Below, in pieces: positions 23,051-34,509 of a stretch of 64,000 bases of DNA (within the stretch, counting starts at the first letter, position 1; each line of letters begins with the position of its first letter). Source of the DNA: Cordia subcordata. Its lineage: Eukaryota; Streptophyta; Magnoliopsida; Boraginales; Cordiaceae. The stretch spans positions 5,766,001-5,830,000 of the forward strand of contig JAPTOF010000017.1 of the NCBI GenBank assembly GCA_028554755.1, in the 5' to 3' direction. The notes under the pieces were generated by a model, which saw only the letters and a program-made list of their open reading frames with translations, ran no database searches and was not told where the DNA came from. The position numbers and the translations under genes are program-made.

Positions 23051-23767
23051 GGCCTGTTTACTTACACATTGTTAGAGTTGTTCCATAGAAAATTTTTCTA
23101 CAGAAAATGAGAAAAAAGATATTATATATTTTAAGTGAAAACTTTCCACATTGAAAACTGAAAAACAGTTTTTCAAAATTTCCAAATTAAAAGAAAATAG
23201 TGGAAAACAACCACAGATTTGTTTATTAAATTTAGAGACATTTCCACTAGTTTTCTATTTAGAAAGCATGCCTAAAATTTAGGAATTTCAAATACTTAAC
23301 GTGGGTTCTTGTTGCCTCCTTTGTTCTTTTTTTTTCCCCCCTTTTTTTGCCCCTTTTAGTCCCATTCCAACAATAAATTTATGAACGACTCCTTAGAAAC
23401 ACGTAGTCCAACAATATATGGAATCCTTAAAAACTCCTATCTTATACACAAATAAATAATTGATGAAAATTGTATTTTTTGACATGATGAATTAACACAT
23501 TTTCCAGTATTTTAAATTGAAGGACTAGAAAACTATTAATAAGTAAACACGTATACAGTTTTCTAAAAGAGAAAATTATTTTTCATTTTCAACAAATGAA
23601 CACATTTTCATAGTTTTCAACAAAAAACTTGAACTCTAATTTTATTTTTCATTTTCAACAATTGAACACATTTTCATAGTTTTCAACAGAAAACTTGAAC
23701 TCTAATTTTCTTAAAGAAACTAGAGTTAGAAAACAAAAAACAATTTTTTTGTAAATAAACAAAGATG
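23051..23767. mobile_element. Possible MITE, 717 bp, TAA flanks
   Basis: It starts GGCCTGTTTACTTACACA and ends GTAAATAAACAAAGATG, imperfect inverted ends, with TAA at 23048-23050 and 23768-23770. The interior has a 66-bp tandem duplication at 23578-23710. The family is uncertain. Confidence 0.45.
23578..23710 (+). repeat. 66-bp tandem duplication
   Basis: Two near-identical units, shifted by 66 bp, contain TTTCATTTTCAACAA-TGAAC, CATAGTTTTCAACA-AAAAC and TTGAACTCTAATTTT. Confidence 0.85.
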
Positions 23768-23770
23768 TAA

Positions 23771-24769
23771 CTTCTCCAAATTGATATAGCACATAATTCT
23801 CCGATTTTAAACTCAATTTTCTCATTTGACTTGGAAAGATGAACCCAATGCATTGTCCTTCTCGTTCCAAAATATAAGATCCACTTAAAAATTAGCTCAT
23901 AACTTGATATTCACTTATATTTAAAACTAAAATTAACACAAAATTATCCTAGAATTAGCTCATTAGGATTAAAGGGTGACTAAAACAGATAAGAGTGCTC
24001 TCCTAATGAAGACAAATATTATTGGTCAGCTAGTGAATGCATATTAGCTTTCTGTCAAGGGTTCTAATTGGAAAACTAGAATCATCATAGACTGGGCATT
24101 CAATTTGGATAGCTTGTAGATACAATGGCCACTACCTCCAAGCGTGTTTGGTTAAATTGTTTACGGAAGCTACTATTTATCATTTGTGGGGAGAGAGAAA
24201 TAGAAGATTGCATGGAAGTGCCACCTAACGGAGCAAGAAGCAACTATATATTTAATCTCATTGTTTTTTTTGTTATGTAAAAAATAGACTACTAAGATTA
24301 AAAATTTAGAAGTAATCTGGTAAGTCGGAAATTTTATAGAAATTGGAGCCTTGATCTCAGCTTTTTGGAGTGCCTTCGCGAGTCTGATTATCAGTTTTTG
24401 ATATAAATGTTTTTGTGAATCAATATTAATACAAGTACTTGCACTTATATTAACCTATAGAAAATTGTCTAACCTAAAGAAAATCAAATTAAACAGTATC
24501 TCATTAACTAGAATTGGTTTCATGGATCTTAAAATGCTGTTATTCATGCTCATTGAGGATTGTATTCTCTATTAGTTTCATACATGCAAAATTTCATATT
24601 TGTGCATATCAATATCCAACTCATTTTAGATTTTCCCCTAGCATTCTTCCTATGTCACTAATCTATATATGGTAACAATTTGGGATTTTTATACTCGCTT
24701 TTAGTTACCCAATGCCACCCTCCTTTATCTCCAACTCATCTTAGATTTTTCTCTACCCTTCTTCCTGTG
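23771..24769. other. Gene-free stretch
   Basis: No gene or repeat with clear borders is seen. Confidence 0.4.
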
Positions 24770-25395
24770 TTTTCTTTTTTGCAAAGTAAGTGAATTTTTA
24801 TTCAATCGCAAAATACGGTACAAAACCATCTAAAACCCTCGAGCCATAGATATAACAATCTAAATGAAAGCAAGGCTTGAGGGGCATGAAAATAAAGATA
24901 AACAGGGATAAATCACAAAACACTTCCAATACATCATGAAATGAGACATAGAAACTACAAGGGAACAAAAAACAAAGAAGCCAATCATGAAAATCAAGTG
25001 CCGTGGTCATTTGGAGAAAAGGCCGTCCTTCCATGGTCTTCCGGCCAGCAAGCACCCGGATCAATTCTTTCCACAACACCTCCAAGATCATGAGAATGCA
25101 TTGCATCAACTTTAGTATCCTTGAAATTAACTTGGGCTGAACCATCAAATTCTTGAATTTCTTCTTGAACATGGCTATCCATTTTGTCATCATTCTCATT
25201 ACGAGCTTCGTTTGTGATTTCCACATTTTCATCAAGGGCTGCAAACCTTTTGCTTTTCAAAGAAGAATTTGGTTTTGAGGCCGAGGTTTCAATGGCCAAT
25301 GCGGGAGCGTGATTAACGTTTGGTTCGAGGACCACATTTGCAAATGGAGTGAGATTCACATTGGACACTTTCTTCCATACTTTTTTTTGGCTTGG
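24770..25395 (-). mobile_element. LINE remnant: ORF1-like segment joined to 3' UTR
   Basis: Reading on the minus strand, 25395-24990 encodes about 130 residues resembling a plant LINE ORF1 C-terminal part (VWKKVSNVNLTPFANVV, KSKRFAALDE, then an acidic region). This passes directly into a Cys/Phe-rich untranslated stretch and ends ATTGAATAAAAATTCAC, then an A-rich tail near 24772. No ORF2 lies between. It may be an internally deleted, non-autonomous LINE. Confidence 0.5.
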
Positions 25396-25592
25396 AATTT
25401 GGGATGTTAATTAATTCAAATTAATAATTTGGGATGTTTATGTTTGCTTTTAGCTACCGAATGCCACCCTCATTTATTTGAGTGTTAAGAATTAGAGTTA
25501 CAACTCAAAAACCAAAACCAATTTGCCAGCAATGACAAGAATATCTAGGAGCTTATATAGGGAACTTGAAATTTAAGTTTTTCAATTGGGAA

Positions 25593-26098
25593 TGTTGGGT
25601 AATGGCTCAAAGTCCAAGCCCATACAAATTAAGAAAGAGTTTTAATGAGAATTAAAATTCTAGTTATGGTAAGAGTCTTAATTATGGAATGATTGATAGA
25701 TGAGGAAATCCTTTGTCTTGGAGGATAAGGAAATCTCCTCTATAAATAGGACTCTTGCATTAGTTGTATAAGGTGTGCCTTAGGACCACATCCTATGGGG
25801 AGTGTGGGTGAAAGAGAGAGCCTGAGAGCATCGAGAGTGTCTGATATTCGTTCTAGTCCTGTTGAGGATAGAACCATTATAAGAACTCTGTGGGGGAGGG
25901 TTTAGACTTTTCTTTCCGTGCAAAAAGTCATCACCTGAGTTGTAATCCCATTATTGTTGAATAGTGAAATTTATCCCAGAGGGGATCGTGGACGTAGTCA
26001 GAGGGCCAAACCACGTTTAATAGCACGTATTCTTTTCTCGTTACTATTGTTTTAATTCCGCTGCGTGAGTGTGTGTTATGCATCCTAATTTTCCAACA
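25593..26098 (+). mobile_element. Solo LTR of a copia-type retrotransposon
   Basis: 506 bp from TGTTGGGTAATGG to TTTTCCAACA, with TATAAATAGG at 25741. No PBS or internal region follows. The 5-bp flanks are GGGAA on the left and GGGAC on the right (4 of 5). It splits an older degenerate repeat whose motif TTGAAATTTAAG-TTTTCA-TTGGGAA occurs on both sides. Solo LTRs arise by LTR-LTR recombination. Confidence 0.75.
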
Positions 26099-27380
26099 GG
26101 GACCAATATATGTTCCAACACCCAACCAATTTATCAAAACTTGAAATTTAAGATTTTCATTTGGGAACAATGTATATTCCACCACCCAACCAATTTATCG
26201 ATGAGAAGAGTATCTAGGAACTTATATATAGGAAACTTTTTTTTTTCTTTTACTTTTTTTTTTCACTTATATGGGAAACTTGAAACTTATAATTTTTCAA
26301 TTGAGGTTTGAAGTCAAAACCTAACTCCTGTCCTTCTTGGGTTTGAACTTAGCACCTATCTTTTAGAGAAAATAGTCTCAACCACTTGAGTTATCTACAA
26401 ATCCCTTATATGGTGGACTTAAAATTTGATATTTTCTAATATAGGATGAATATATATTCCAATTTTCAGCATCCTCTCACATGTACCACAACAAGAATCG
26501 AGAGTGAGCAAAACAAATAGAGATGGATGAAACGTGGATAGTGTGAGAAATTGAGCCAACCATGATACCATGTTAATTAGAATCATATAGTTTTCATCTC
26601 AAAATTAATTAGTCACTGAAAGGAGTAAGAAAAATGTAAATTCCAACACTAAAATTAGAAAAGACAATTTTATGGACAAAACAAAACGGCATAGGCAAAG
26701 TTTCAATTATGTCATTGGAAATAAATTCTTGTAGTCAAAACCCCAAAACTAGACGAAAAACAAAAAAATTAAAAGGAAAATCATATTCTTTATTTTCTAA
26801 ATGCAAAGGACTTTGACCACAACAAGTTGGGCTTTGGGTCCAAACAGCAATAAAAAATCACGGCAATACTTCGAAAGGAATAAATTATCATGGCCTGCAA
26901 TAGGTTGTGGATAAAACAGGATTATGCTTCTGGTCAAGAAATGACCAACCCAAAATTTGTTTTCCATGATCAATTTGGGCTCCTTAATCCTGTCGGATTT
27001 TGCAAGAAACTTTTTATTTTGCTCATGAGTTTTTACCGAATCCCCAACTCTGTTGTAATATATTAATTTGACCCATGTTTTTTCATGATATTAAATTTTA
27101 TCGAACAAAACTCTTAATAATTAAAGGGCATTTTTATCTTATTATCTTTTTAAAAAATTCAAATACGAAAACACAATAAAAGTACCATAACTTAGTAAAA
27201 TATTTTAATAAAAGGACCATAATTAAAAAGAAAACCATAAAAGGTGTTAATATCGAAGAACCAAAAAAAGATAAAAGTAGCCTATTGGATAAAATTCGTC
27301 TTGATGTCCAAGATTAGAGAAAAAAAAAATTAGATCCATTTTAAATCTTATTTATCAATAACTGGCCTGCTTTTGTCAGT
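26099..27380. other. Gene-free stretch, degenerate short repeats at the left
   Basis: An approximately 65-bp motif containing CACCCAACCAATTTATC occurs at 26101-26134 and 26166-26199. The remainder shows no gene. Confidence 0.45.
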
Positions 27381-27385
27381 GACTC

Positions 27386-27468
27386 TGTGTGTGTGTGTGT
27401 GTGTTTTTTTTTGGTTGGGGGGGCGGGGGGGGGGGGCCGGGGGTTGGGTGTGGTGGACGGGGGTGGCT
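27386..27468 (+). repeat. (TG)n microsatellite followed by poly-G cluster
   Basis: A TG run at 27386-27404 is followed by G runs of 7, 12, 5 and more within about 50 bp (27417-27467). This can fold as a G-quadruplex in principle. Confidence 0.85.
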
Positions 27469-28029
27469 GTATATAGACACACAAGAATACAACCAAAAGC
27501 AAAAGAAAAAATAATGCAATAGAACAGAATTAAAGTTCAGTAAAAATAAAAATAAAAAGAAGAAAATGCTCTTTGCCAAGGATTAGGATCCTCTCATATG
27601 GATTAAGACTCTCTCATATCAGCAATTCTCTCATATTAATATAAAAAGAAAATCCTGATCATTCATGAGTGAATAAAAGCATAACAATTTTTTTTTCAAA
27701 TCTCTTCCACTACTCTTTTTTTTTTTTTTTAATTTGAATGCTATCAGTAATTTAGATAATATTATTTAAATTTTAATGATAGAAATGATCTTTTCATATT
27801 AATATGAAAGAATTACTAATATAAGAGTCCTATGAGTGGAAGAGGGGATTTTTTCTTAAAGTTGTACCACTAGCTCATGTTATAATGGACTAAAGGCTGA
27901 CACGGTAAGTCCATCGGAGATAACTGGCAGGGATTCAAGACCTCCGAATCGTCTGTTTCCAATATGACATTCGGCAAAGTCAAGAAACACTAAATGGCAA
28001 ATTCCATAATTGATTTTACAAAAAGAAAA
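27469..28029. other. Gene-free stretch
   Basis: No gene. A weak tRNA-like pattern near 27895-27960 was considered and not accepted. Confidence 0.4.
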
Positions 28030-28390
28030 AGAAAAAAATTGGTCTTACTATTTTAAAAGTAATTTATTTGGTCTTCATAAATTATTAAAAATATTAATTT
28101 GATTTTTATTGTTTAAAAAATAATCTATTTGGTCCTTAATATTTATAAGAAATGTCAAATTAATTTCTATTTTGGCCTTCAAAAGTAGTCATGTATTAGT
28201 CACATGACCAATTTATGAGGATGGAATTGACATCTCATATGAATATGAAGGACAAAATAGGTATTTTTTTAAATAATAAATAAGAACTAAATTAACACTT
28301 TTGACAAATATTAAAGGCTAAGTGGATCACTTTATATAATATAAAGACAAATATGACATTTTTTTTTGTAGAAAATAAGGACCGTTCTGA
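28030..28390. repeat. Degenerate foldback repeat
   Basis: The left half repeats TTTGGTC-TAATATT-type motifs, and the right half carries their reverse complements (AAGGCTAAGTGGATCAC, AAATAAGGACC). Arms are diverged and borders approximate. Confidence 0.4.
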
Positions 28391-28745
28391 AATTTCTTAA
28401 TACAGTAAACACTCAAACATCATGGAATACCAGGGCCTCCATTGGTGCTGAGTCTTCGATTCTTGTGTATATTTGGTTAACATACACTAAAAACTGGAAA
28501 GGAAAAAGAATTAAATTAGTATGTGTATTCAGGTTATATTTTGGTTTTAAGCCTCCTTATCTCTTGAGCCACTGTAGTATAACCTAATAAATATATGATT
28601 AAAAAGATTATATTTAGCATTTCTGGTGAAGCTTGAAACGCCAAGCATACAACCAATGAAGCTTTGGCATTTTTCATTAGAGATAGTTATAACAAATTTT
28701 ACAATCCACCGTTATACAAAATTTTACCAAATTTTACAATTCACG

Positions 28746-29278
28746 TAGAGACCGACAAGATTTAGTTTGATTTGGTTTTGAACCTATTTCAAATTAAATT
28801 GAATCAGTTGCCTTTCATTAAAAACTAACATTTAGTTTCTAATCATATAAAATAACTAAACCAATCCAATTTTAGAAAAGTTTATTTTGTTTGGTTACAA
28901 TTTTTATTTTTTTTAAAAAAAACTTGAAATTTTACCAAAAATTAAAAAATAAAGAAAATAAAATTTTAGCCAATAATTTCAAGAAAAAAAACCAATAAAT
29001 TGAATTTAATTTACCATCCATGTTATAAGTTTAATTAATATAAACAAAAAATTAGGAAAGAATATAGTTCATACATTTACACTAATATATCATAAAACTA
29101 AAGATGAATATAGTTTGGCTTGGTTTGTGACCCTATTTCAAAACAGACCAAACCAGTTGGTTCTCATTTGAAACTAACCAATTAATTTTTAACCATGTAA
29201 AATAATTAAAACTAATCCAAATTTTTTGGTTAGTTTGGACTGGTTTGTTTATTTTAATCAACCTACATTCATCCCTAT
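28746..29278 (-). repeat. Repeat related to the hAT-type MITE at 39429
   Basis: The right end, read on the minus strand, is TAGGGATGAATGTAGGTTGA, like TAGAGATGAACACAGGTTGG of 39429. The interior is rich in AACCAAACC/GGTTTGGTT words. Two left borders are possible (28746 or about 29100), and no target duplication is clear. Confidence 0.45.
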
Positions 29279-29520
29279 TATTTTTTCTTTAATGACGAGG
29301 AAACCCAACCAACGGAGCTCGACAACTGATAACACAACAGGTCCAAGCACTGGCAAAGCCCAATCACTGGTTGGTGAAACCCGAGTGCATTGCCCCAATC
29401 CTATGACCATTACATCAAGGACGCTCAACTTGGGACAGAAGACAAAATTCACCTCTATTAATCCTCGTAATAAAGTCCAAATTCAGTTGCTCTTAACCTT
29501 GCAATATTCTCCACAAAACA

Positions 29521-29942
29521 GGTCCTTTTTATTTATACCCTAATTTTGAGAATTCCTTTAAAAAATACCCTTGTTTTAAAATTATTTTTAAATCTACCCT
29601 TTTTAGTATTTGAATTACCAAAATAGTGAATGAGTTACCATTTTTTAGATGTTTCAAATTCCCATATTTAAATTTTAAATAGGTTGCATAATTAATGTAA
29701 GTTCAATAATTGAATTACTAAACGGTAGGTGAGTTACCGTTTCGTCAATTCAATTACTAAACTCACATTGATTACGTAACTCATTTAAATTTCAAATATG
29801 AGAATCTAAAACATGTCGAAAATGGTAACTCATTTATCATTTTGATAAATCAAATACCGAAAAGAATAGATTTAAAAAAAATTCAAAACAAGGGTATTTT
29901 TAAAAAGAATTATCAAAATGAAAGTATAAATAAAAAAAATCC
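29521..29942. mobile_element. Foldback MITE with about 10-bp target duplication (Mutator-like)
   Basis: About 420 bp. The left and right arms are inverted copies over about 130 bp: TTTTTATTTATAC, AAAATACCCTTGTTTT, TTTAAATCTA, ATGAGTTACCATTTT. The direct repeat CCACAAAACAGG flanks it at 29511-29522 and 29943-29954; if the ends are GG, the duplication is CCACAAAACA (10 bp). That size fits Mutator-type elements. Confidence 0.75.
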
Positions 29943-29955
29943 CCACAAAACAGGC

Positions 29956-30444
29956 TTATTATTTATTTCTTACAGTAGCTCCCTTCCTTTCCCTTTAATG
30001 CAGATGGTCCAAATCGATCTTTTCGTGAAGAAATCATCCCTCTCCTCGTCAGCCAATATATGCCCAGATTCCTGTCTCATTTTCAGGGGAGCTTTGCCTA
30101 TGCTACCTCCTAATAATTGCTCACGACAAAGCTCAAATTTAAAAGCATTTGATTGTCTCATTTCAAATGGATGGGACTTTTGGGAACTTCAGAGAGCTGA
30201 ACCAAAAAGAGCACCTCCATTACTACTACCAAATCTAGGGTCCACCTTGCTGGGTTCCATCTACCTAAACCCTAATAATGCTGGTGAATATTGTTTCTTT
30301 TTAACTAGTAATGCACTGGTTCCAGCTGTTTCATTCCTAGGGAGAGTTTTAGCCTTCTATTCTTTTCTTCGTATTACCAAGAATTCACTTAAAAATCATT
30401 CCGGTTCCAACTTGAAAGAATTTGTATTTATATCTCGAAAATAA
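29956..30444 (+). other. Unassigned open frame, possibly gene-derived
   Basis: An open frame continues from within the MITE to 30444. The part beyond the MITE encodes about 160 residues, including MQMVQIDLFVKKSSL and PPLLLPNLGSTLLGSIYLNP. No family is recognised. The minus strand is also partly open (29970-30161). Composition is less AT-rich than the surroundings, so it may be an old pseudogene or transcript-derived piece. Confidence 0.25.
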
Positions 30445-33074
30445 ATACTTATTTGAAGTGCCTGAATCCTGTGATGTTTGTCACACTTTTTTCGCAAATC
30501 ATGGTCTTGAACACAAATGGTCGAAGACTAAATTTCACAATTTAAATGCCTTTTTATTTTGTGTTTTGTGGAGAGAATAATTTAGTAGAGAAGTTTGAGA
30601 CTGAAAGAGTTAAAAGAAAAAAAAAATCACTTACAATATATTTATAATATACATATCCATATATATATGAGATACTGAGAATTTATGTAATTTTCATTCT
30701 TAAGAAGTTTCTTAACTTTACATAACTTCTCTTTTACCCATTAATTAATATGATGAGTCAATTCAATTCACATTGGACGACCCAACCCAAATTTCTAACA
30801 AAACTAAAGCCATAATTCTTGCGGTACCATACAATCTAAATCGGTAATTGTTAAACAATATTTGTAATACAAGGAGGTAATACCCGAGTACTAAGTACCC
30901 TATAAAAAACCTAGGAAGGTGTAGCTTTCTACTTGTTCTAGCATCACGAGGAGGCAATTAATTTAACCCTCCCCTAAGAAAAGGATCTGATCCATTTCAT
31001 TACAGTGAAGACAAATAATTGAAAATACTATAGACTAATTGATTGCGATGAAGACAAATAAATGAAAATATTATAGACCATGTTGCATTTTTAAAACCCT
31101 CAATGCTCAAAATTTCACCTCAAGACATGCCACGTTCATAAACTATGCATCATGAGCACCAATATTACAATAACAAAACGACACTATTAAAGAGAAAAAA
31201 AAAAAAAGGTCTAGTCACTAAAGACGAGAATCTCATCCTTGCAAGTGTTTTTGCGAATAAAGTGGCGAATCAGGATAGCAATTGACTTGGACAATCGAAA
31301 TGGAATATTGATTTGGAATAGTTATTAATTAATTCTGCAGATTTTCTAATATAATGACTATGAAGCAATTGAGTAAGTGTAGTGGAAGCATTCATTAAAA
31401 TAGTGTGGTCCAGGTGATTGAATATCAGTAATCATATCCAGAGTGCCCTACAGATAGATTAAAGTAAGAAATATTTGTTGCCTGGTTTAGATCTTCAATT
31501 ATGTACTTTTGGGCTGATCAGATTAGCTGCCTTAATGGGTTAGCAGAGTTACTGCTCCCTTTAACAGTTGTTATGCACTATAATTTTTCTTTTTCTATTT
31601 TTTGTTTTCAATAAAAGCGCCCCCCAAACTGCAATTTAACCCTGGTCTCATATGAAATTCGAACTCATCAAGTTGTTATTATTATTATTATTATTGTAAA
31701 TTTGCAAAAAAGTTATTCTTATTGGAGAAAGTAATTCCAATTATTTGAATAATTTAGAGCCTACTGGCTTAGCTTATAAGCTAGTCAAACCAACTTATAA
31801 GCCAAAAAAGAGAATTAATATGTTTCGCAATGCTACTTGTAAACACTTTTCGATGGCTATAACTTGGGAAAAAAAAGCACTGATTTACTAGGTTTTTTTA
31901 AAAGTTTATAAATTCATTGTTCAAACCAATAAAAAGGCTAATTTATACTTAAAAAATATCACATTTACTAATGACATGCCTTTTTTTAGTCATTTTAATT
32001 ATTGTTGCTATTTGTAAATAATTATTTACCAAATATGTTAGCAGCAGTTGATAAGCACATATTATTCAAATACATCATAATTTATAAGTAACTTTTTGCC
32101 TATAAATACGACCCTCTTATAGACACTTAAAAACAAGTTTCGCCAAACAAGCTTAGCACTTGTTTCTGTGGAGGTTTAATCCCCTTTACTCTGTTTCATG
32201 ATTGATAAGTTTATGATGGGAAATTATCACCATGGGGTAGAATGAACTGTTGGCCTTGGAATGAGAAATTTAATCAAGTCTTTGCTTCAGTGATATTTTG
32301 TCAACTAAAAAAACACGCATTAAGACGTGCATAAAGAGAGCCAATAAGTGAACAATGTATATCTAATTAGTCTCGTTTTAGTTAACATGTCAAATCTGGT
32401 CATTTCTTAGAATTATGTTTAATTGAAGGAGCAGCAGTTTAGAGTAACCAATCTTTATTAGAACTAATGAGTGGTCTGTGGAAGGATTAAGGAGAATTCC
32501 ACAGTTACTCCAGACAACTTCCCTGTATGATCACCACTGTTTCTCGGGAAATGCAATGGTTGAGAAAATATTTTTAATCTAATAGAGATTAATCTCAAAT
32601 CTATGTAATTTGGGATCAAATTGAGATTGCAACGATTATGGTTTCTACGAGACCTCATGCGTAAAAATTATTAAAAAAAGACTGGTCTAAAAGAAACTGA
32701 GTAATAGTGTTATATTTACAAAATCAGTCGTATTTAACATAATCCAATGTAGCTAGCCACCTTCACAGAAGTCCCACAATGTCACTTTTGTGGCCCGTCT
32801 AGCATTATCCGTGAGTATGGTATTATATTTCATTCACCTACCAACACATATAACTTAGAGCCCCTAGATTTTGGAAGCTCAAAAGCTGTTTCTAAGATTC
32901 ATTCCACCGTCTTTATTACAAGTCCGTCTTTTTCCCCTTGAGGTATTTCTTCAAGGGCCCAGCTTTCACTCTCCTCGTTTCTTGCCTGCTACTTTCCACG
33001 TCTCATGAGGCGCCCGTGAGCATGGAGAACGAGGTCCCACCTCGAATGATAACGACACGAGCAGTGGAATCCTG
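30445..33074. other. Gene-free stretch with simple repeats
   Basis: It contains a (TTA) run at 31675-31697. A possible MITE at about 31752-32157 has GGCTTAGCTTATAAG at the left and GCCAAACAAGCTTAGC at the right. No gene is seen; short frames near 30763-30957 and 32464-32658 are not convincing. Confidence 0.45.
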
Positions 33075-33083
33075 ATAGTGTAG

Positions 33084-33519
33084 GGATTTTTTTTCGAAAA
33101 TAGCTTACTTTTCTAAATGCATTTCAAAATTAACGTTTTTTTCGTACGTTCTTTAGAAATAGCACTTTCAGATTTGCAAAACTTAAATTGGGTTAGCATT
33201 CACCGCAATCTGGTCAATCAAGAACGCATAATCTGCACTTCTGGAAATTGAATTTTCAAAAGCTGAAATCTAAAATTTTTTGGGAAAATTTTAGATTTTG
33301 AATTTTGAAATCCAATTTGGGTAATGGGAATGCAATTCGGGTTTTTGAAACCTGATATCAAGAAATGCAGATTACGTGCTCTTGACTGGCCAGACTTCGG
33401 TGAGTATTAACTCAATTCAGGTTTTAGAAACCCAAAAATGCTATTTTTGAAAAACACATGAAAAGAAAGCTAATTTTGAAATAATTTTTAAAAAGTAGGC
33501 TATTTTTGAAAAAAAATCC
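33084..33519. mobile_element. Foldback MITE with 9-bp target duplication (Mutator-like)
   Basis: 436 bp. The left end is GGATTTTTTTTCGAAAATAG and the reverse complement of the right end is GGATTTTTTTTCAAAAATAG; arms stay complementary for about 60 bp. Flanks are ATAGTGTAG (33075-33083) and ATTGTGTAG (33520-33528), 8 of 9 matching. It has no coding capacity. Confidence 0.78.
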
Positions 33520-33664
33520 ATTGTGTAGTACTTAAAACTTTGATAAGAACAAGTAACTTGATCGCGTGGAGGTGATTCGAGGACCCAACTAAATTGGCAC
33601 CTTCTTCGAGTGATGCAATGTCCTCGTCAATCTCTAACTAAATTATACATTTTTAATATAAAGA

Positions 33665-34165
33665 GTATGTTTAGATTGACTTTTTTAAATAAAAAAGTAT
33701 TTTTTTAAAAAAAATATATTATTTTTACAATAATTATTTATTTTGACTTTTAAAAAAGTTAAAATTCTAAAAAAATATTCATTTGTAACTTTTTTAAGAA
33801 GTTAAAATTAAAAAAAAAAAACTTGTTTCAAAAACTATAAAAAAAAACTTTTTTTTTTTGTCAAATGACATTGCATAAAAGGAAAAATCAGTACCAACAC
33901 TATCAACCAATCCCACAGGGGTGTTGATCTCTAAGTAACAAGACAGAAAGTACAACAGGGTAAACTCCTAGCAAATTACAAGGTAACTAGTCATTTAACA
34001 TCGATTTCGCTATCTAATTTGATTCGTTATCCTCTTAACTTTTCTCCATTGAAATCCTTCCACAAGTAACACAATGTTTTAGATGTCATCAATAATTATA
34101 GCAATCTTTCACAGATTTCCTCAATTAAAAAAGTACTTTTAAAAAAATCAATCCAAAATAACCCA
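33665..34165. mobile_element. MITE interrupted by a LINE 3' end
   Basis: The left part starts GTATGTTTAGATTGACTTTT, and the right part ends AAATCAATCCAAAATAACCC, inverted ends of the GTTTGGATT family. The inner A/T tracts are like 11466. At about 33850 it is split by sequence unlike the rest. Confidence 0.5.
33850..34125 (-). mobile_element. LINE 3'-end fragment nested in a MITE
   Basis: On the plus strand it starts with a T-run and GTCAAATGACATTGCAT, so on the minus strand it ends in a poly(A)-like tail. This resembles plant LINE 3' UTRs (compare 42660). There is no coding capacity. Confidence 0.45.
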
Positions 34166-34509
34166 AAATATGTCTTGGAATTTGAATACACATCTTGGGG
34201 TTGCACTCTGGAACTAAAGTTTTTCCCTTTTCTTTTTTGCTAATTAAATATTTTAAACTACTAAAGTTGATTTAAGTTGGACATCCGATTTAATACGACT
34301 TAATAGAATGTGAAGGTTACTAAAATATATATACAAGGAACAAAAGAAATAATCACATTGATCTTGGAAGACATAATATTTATACATTCTACAAGTACGT
34401 GGCCAAAGTAAAGTAAAGTGACATGGAGGTGATGTCTAACAGACATTGATTTGGAATTTATTTTTACAATAATATAATTGAAACTCCCCTCCGTGCCCAT
34501 AATGAAGAA

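Noticed and set aside
27895..27960. Possible SINE with GGATTCAAGACC as B-box
   Set aside because: A-box is weak, and no tail or target duplication was found.
30763..30957. 64-codon minus-strand frame
   Set aside because: Short, no domain, no supporting structure.
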